Assembly (NCBI GenBank): GCA_902786855.1
Contig: CADAEH010000001.1
Location: 186,001 to 250,000 of the forward strand
From: an uncultured Eubacteriales bacterium
GTDB lineage: Bacteria > Bacillota > Clostridia > Peptostreptococcales > Anaerovoracaceae
Reading direction: 5' to 3'
DNA: 64,000 bases
The translations under genes and the position numbers were made by a program. Under the pieces are notes generated by a model that worked only from the letters and a program-made list of their open reading frames with translations, made no database searches and had not been told where the DNA came from. This document shows, piece by piece, positions 60,984 to 64,000 of this stretch. Within the stretch, counting starts at the first letter, position 1. Every line of letters begins with the position of its first letter.

Positions 60984-63900
60984 ATGGAATTCAAGGTCAG
61001 AACGAAAAAACTTAAGGGATCCGCTCAGGCAATAAATGGAAGCGCAAAGCATATTAAGGCTGCTGAGAGCAAAATAGATGGAGTAATAAGAGACCTGGAT
61101 GTGGGATCCGCTACCGGAGATATCAGAAATACCTTAAGGAAGAGTAAGGCAAAACTGACATTTCTTTCGGCTGCCACTTCTCAGTTTGACAGAAATCTTA
61201 AGTCGATCGCTACACAATACGAGCGTACAGAAGCAGCAATAAAGAATCAGAGGATCCGAAAACAGCAATTAGAAGCAATTCGCAGAGCAAAGGAGGCTCT
61301 TGATAGAGCCGCTAAAAAAATAAAGGATACCTATCACCGTGGAAAGAATTTATATAACAGATATGTTGGAGACCCGGTCAATCTGGATAACGGCAATTTT
61401 ATATACGAGGCTAATGACTTTGAGATAAACGGTCCAGAGCAGTTTGAATTTACAAGAATCTATAATTCTCTTAGCGAGGATTATGGATCATTTGGCAGAG
61501 GCTGGAGTCATAATTATGAGATCAGACTGAGCATTGGAAAAGATAATGCAGTTTTGTCGTGGGAAGATGGTAGACAGCTTGTGTTCAGCCTGCAAAACGG
61601 AGCATTCTCTCTGATCTCAGGAGGAAACTCTGCGCTGCAAAGAGAAAAGGACGGTTATAGATATACAACAATAGACGGAGAGTCATATCTTTTTGATAAA
61701 ACTGGAGCTTTTACTCGCTTTGAGAATAGTAACGGTGTCGGTTACTCTCTCGAGTATGAGAACGAGAAGCTTGTGAAGATAGGCAAGGATACCGGAGAAT
61801 GGTTCAGCCTGACATATAAAGATAATGATAACAGCAGAATTGCTTCCGTCAGTGATCACACAGGGAGAACAACTGACTACACTTATCATGGATCGAATCT
61901 TGCAACAGTTATCAGTGGGGAACAGATAACTGCTTATGAATACGATGCCATCGGCAACATGGTCAATATCATCTCACCTAGCGGAGTAAGCCTCATTCAT
62001 AATGAGTATGATGCTGACGGCAGAGTCATAGAACAGAGATTCGCGGATGATTCTCTGATGAAGTATACCTATGATGATGAAAACAATTCAACAATATTAT
62101 GTGAAAGAAACGGTGTTGAGTCTTTTCACTATCATGACGATTTATCCAGAAACACAGAGAATGTGTATGACGATGGCTCCGAATCATATGAATATAACAA
62201 TGACAACCAGATAACCTATGAATCCGACCGGAATGGGAATGAAACAAGGTACAGTTATGATAACCGGGGTAATGTCACAAAAGTCTTAATGGCGGACGGA
62301 ACAGTTATCAATATCACTTACGAAAGACACAACAAGCCGGCAACGATATCTGTAAATGGCGAACGCAGGCAGAAGAATGTTTATGATGACAATGGAAATC
62401 TGATCGAAACCACAGATGCTATCGGGCGCAGAACTTCGACTAAGTACAACGAAAAAGGAATGCCTGTAGAAATAAGATGGCCGGGTGGCGGTACTACAGA
62501 GCTTACTTATGATGAGAGAAACAACCCTGTTACGATAACAGATGACATGGGTATCAAATACAGCTATGAATACGATGACCTTAACAGAGTCATCAGTTCT
62601 ACCGACGGAAACAATAACAGAAGCAGTTTTGAATATGACAGATATGGCAATCTTATCGAAATAATAGATGCTGCAGGCAATTCGCGCTCATATAAATATA
62701 ACAAGATCAACAAGATCACAGAAATGGTCGACTTCAACGGAGCCAGAACCAGAATCGATTATAATAATCTTGGCTTCCCGCACAGGATGACAGATCCGCT
62801 TGGACGTATCACTGAACTTGGATATGACAAAATGTGGAACGTGACTTCCGAGAAGATGCCTAACGGAGGTGTCAGAAGCGTCGAATATAATGAAAATAAC
62901 AGACCGGTAAAAGAAACGGATCCTCTTGGGAATGAGATTTTTTTCGAATATGACGGTAATGGCAACCTCATCTCAAGAATAGATGAAGAAGGTGGCTTGA
63001 CTGAGTTTAAGTATAACTCAATGGACGAGCTCATCTATGTCAGAGATCCTGAGGGAAACGAGACTAATTATGATTATGATAGCAGTGGTAACCTTGTTTA
63101 CGTTCGCAACGCAAACGGAGGTGAACTATATCTTGAGTACGATGCGGCGGGCCAGCTGATCAAGGAGACTGATGCTCTGGATCAGTCGAGAGAATACACA
63201 TATACTCAGGATGGCGACCTTGCAAGTGTAACTGATGAGGCCGGCCGTGTGATGAAGATAGAATATGCAGCTCAAGGTAAGGCCGCGAAAATTAGTTATC
63301 CTGACGGAAAAGAAGAATTCTTTACATATGATAGCAATGGTAATGTAAGGACCCGGTCCACGAATCAAGGCTTTACAATGAGCTATATGTATGATGCTCT
63401 AAACAGACTTATCGAGGCGAATGGAAGCAATGGAGAGCATCGTATTTATACATATGATGAAGTAGGAAATCTTACTTCAGCAGCTGATGCTGATGGAAAT
63501 ACAATTCTGTACGAATACAGTCTGAACGGACAGCTTGTCAGTGTTACAGACGAACTCGGCAACCGAACTGAATACGAATATGACGACCTGGATATGCTGA
63601 CCGGTATCAATAGAACCGGCGATGGTGAGGTCCACAGGACAGAATACATCCGTGATGTGGCCGGCAATGTTATTGAGACGGTAGATCCTCTGGGATATAT
63701 CGAGGAGTTCGCTTATAACAAAAAGGGTGAGCTGATAAGAAAGACAGACAAGGACGGATACCTTACTGAGTACGGATATGACTTTAATGGTAATCTGAAT
63801 TCCATAAGATACAGTGATGGCAGAGAAGTTATGATGAGCCATGATGCTCTTGATAAGCTTGCTGAAATCAGAGACTGGACAGGCGTTACCAAAGTCGAAA

Positions 63901-64000
63901 GTGACATACTCGGAAGAGTCACCAAAGTCATATATCCTGATGAAAGAACAGCGGAATACACATATGGCAAGACAGGAGAGAGGACCAGTATCAAGCATCC
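60984..64000 (+). CDS. Rhs/YD-repeat protein with ESX-like N-terminus, probable T7SS toxin (3' end beyond the window)
   Basis: This frame runs at least 1005 codons with no stop before the window ends. Residues 1-95 are a two-helix WXG100-like domain without W-x-G but with QYERTE (Y79, E83), the same Y-x-x-x-E as the neighbouring proteins. Residues about 96-128 are a basic helix. From about 129 is a DUF6531-type module (GDPVNLDNGNFIYE, GRGWSHNYE), then many YD repeats (YDxxGNL type) to the end. Rhs shells enclose a C-terminal toxin, which lies outside the window, as would an immunity gene. Export by EssC is inferred. Confidence 0.85.
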   Translation, partial: MEFKVRTKKLKGSAQAINGSAKHIKAAESKIDGVIRDLDVGSATGDIRNTLRKSKAKLTFLSAATSQFDRNLKSIATQYERTEAAIKNQRIRKQQLEAIRRAKEALDRAAKKIKDTYHRGKNLYNRYVGDPVNLDNGNFIYEANDFEINGPEQFEFTRIYNSLSEDYGSFGRGWSHNYEIRLSIGKDNAVLSWEDGRQLVFSLQNGAFSLISGGNSALQREKDGYRYTTIDGESYLFDKTGAFTRFENSNGVGYSLEYENEKLVKIGKDTGEWFSLTYKDNDNSRIASVSDHTGRTTDYTYHGSNLATVISGEQITAYEYDAIGNMVNIISPSGVSLIHNEYDADGRVIEQRFADDSLMKYTYDDENNSTILCERNGVESFHYHDDLSRNTENVYDDGSESYEYNNDNQITYESDRNGNETRYSYDNRGNVTKVLMADGTVINITYERHNKPATISVNGERRQKNVYDDNGNLIETTDAIGRRTSTKYNEKGMPVEIRWPGGGTTELTYDERNNPVTITDDMGIKYSYEYDDLNRVISSTDGNNNRSSFEYDRYGNLIEIIDAAGNSRSYKYNKINKITEMVDFNGARTRIDYNNLGFPHRMTDPLGRITELGYDKMWNVTSEKMPNGGVRSVEYNENNRPVKETDPLGNEIFFEYDGNGNLISRIDEEGGLTEFKYNSMDELIYVRDPEGNETNYDYDSSGNLVYVRNANGGELYLEYDAAGQLIKETDALDQSREYTYTQDGDLASVTDEAGRVMKIEYAAQGKAAKISYPDGKEEFFTYDSNGNVRTRSTNQGFTMSYMYDALNRLIEANGSNGEHRIYTYDEVGNLTSAADADGNTILYEYSLNGQLVSVTDELGNRTEYEYDDLDMLTGINRTGDGEVHRTEYIRDVAGNVIETVDPLGYIEEFAYNKKGELIRKTDKDGYLTEYGYDFNGNLNSIRYSDGREVMMSHDALDKLAEIRDWTGVTKVESDILGRVTKVIYPDERTAEYTYGKTGERTSIKH

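Noticed and set aside
61400-64000. Periodic DNA pattern (TATGA, GGTAAT) as possible satellite DNA
   Set aside because: It is explained by protein YD repeats in one continuous reading frame.

Overview
The window reads as a chromosome segment of a Gram-positive (monoderm) anaerobe of the Bacillota, most likely class Clostridia. This rests on moderate GC with frequent AGA and ATA codons, AGGAGG-type ribosome sites with ATGA overlaps, PASTA-kinase and teichoic-acid-type genes, and a type VIIb-like secretion ATPase. No rRNA, tRNA, CRISPR array, insertion sequence or integrase was seen. The species cannot be named from the sequence.

Region 1 (1 to about 37.6 kb) is a large surface-polysaccharide locus. 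It begins with the last codons of an upstream gene, probably the priming sugar transferase. It then runs on the plus strand through glycosyltransferases, an acetyltransferase, a Wzx flippase, a GT-D transferase, a Wzy-like polymerase, a CDP-glycerol-type transferase, rfbD-rfbC-rfbA and a Wzz-like protein with a degenerate kinase domain. A probable terminator at 13.16 kb ends this block. The next block has a GT-C/GT2/GtrA/GT2 'three-component' side-chain module, an acyltransferase, a run of translationally coupled GT4 genes, and an ABC exporter. The exporter ATPase (Wzt) is fused to a polysaccharide-lyase-like beta-helix. Then come rfbB, an IspD/TarI-type cytidylyltransferase, a GDPD-family phosphodiesterase and a CDP-glycerol-type transferase. 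Two further CDP-glycerol-type transferases and a sugar epimerase face the other way. Together they predict an anionic, rhamnose-containing polymer carrying glycerol- or ribitol-phosphate, with both Wzx/Wzy and ABC-type export present.

Region 2 (37.9 to 45.0 kb) encodes envelope proteins: a membrane-anchored Fn3 protein; three signal-peptide proteins with unrelated N-terminal parts (one a seven-blade RCC1 propeller) and almost the same lysine/arginine-rich Fn3-like C-terminal module; and three small membrane proteins, two with zinc ribbons. It is more AT-rich in places and looks like an accessory region. An intergenic element of about 80 bp occurs twice, before the third secreted protein and before the kinase that opens region 3.

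Region 3 (45.2 to 64.0 kb) is a type VII (ESX/Yuk-like) secretion locus combined with a phosphosignalling set: a PASTA Ser/Thr kinase, a PP2C phosphatase, a double-FHA protein, a zinc-ribbon/DnaJ-C protein, a small membrane protein, EssC (FHA, two membrane segments, three ATPase domains), a LytTR protein with a degenerate receiver, an unknown 218-residue protein, a YukD/EsaB ubiquitin-like protein, six WXG100-like proteins, a membrane pseudo-trypsin with a cytoplasmic FHA domain, and a large Rhs/YD-repeat protein with an ESX-like N-terminus that runs off the end of the window. No EssA, EssB/YukC or EsaA/YueB gene was recognised. The likely logic is a kinase/phosphatase/FHA-controlled type VII machine that exports a family of WXG100 proteins and a polymorphic Rhs toxin. 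The toxin tip and any immunity gene lie beyond position 64000.
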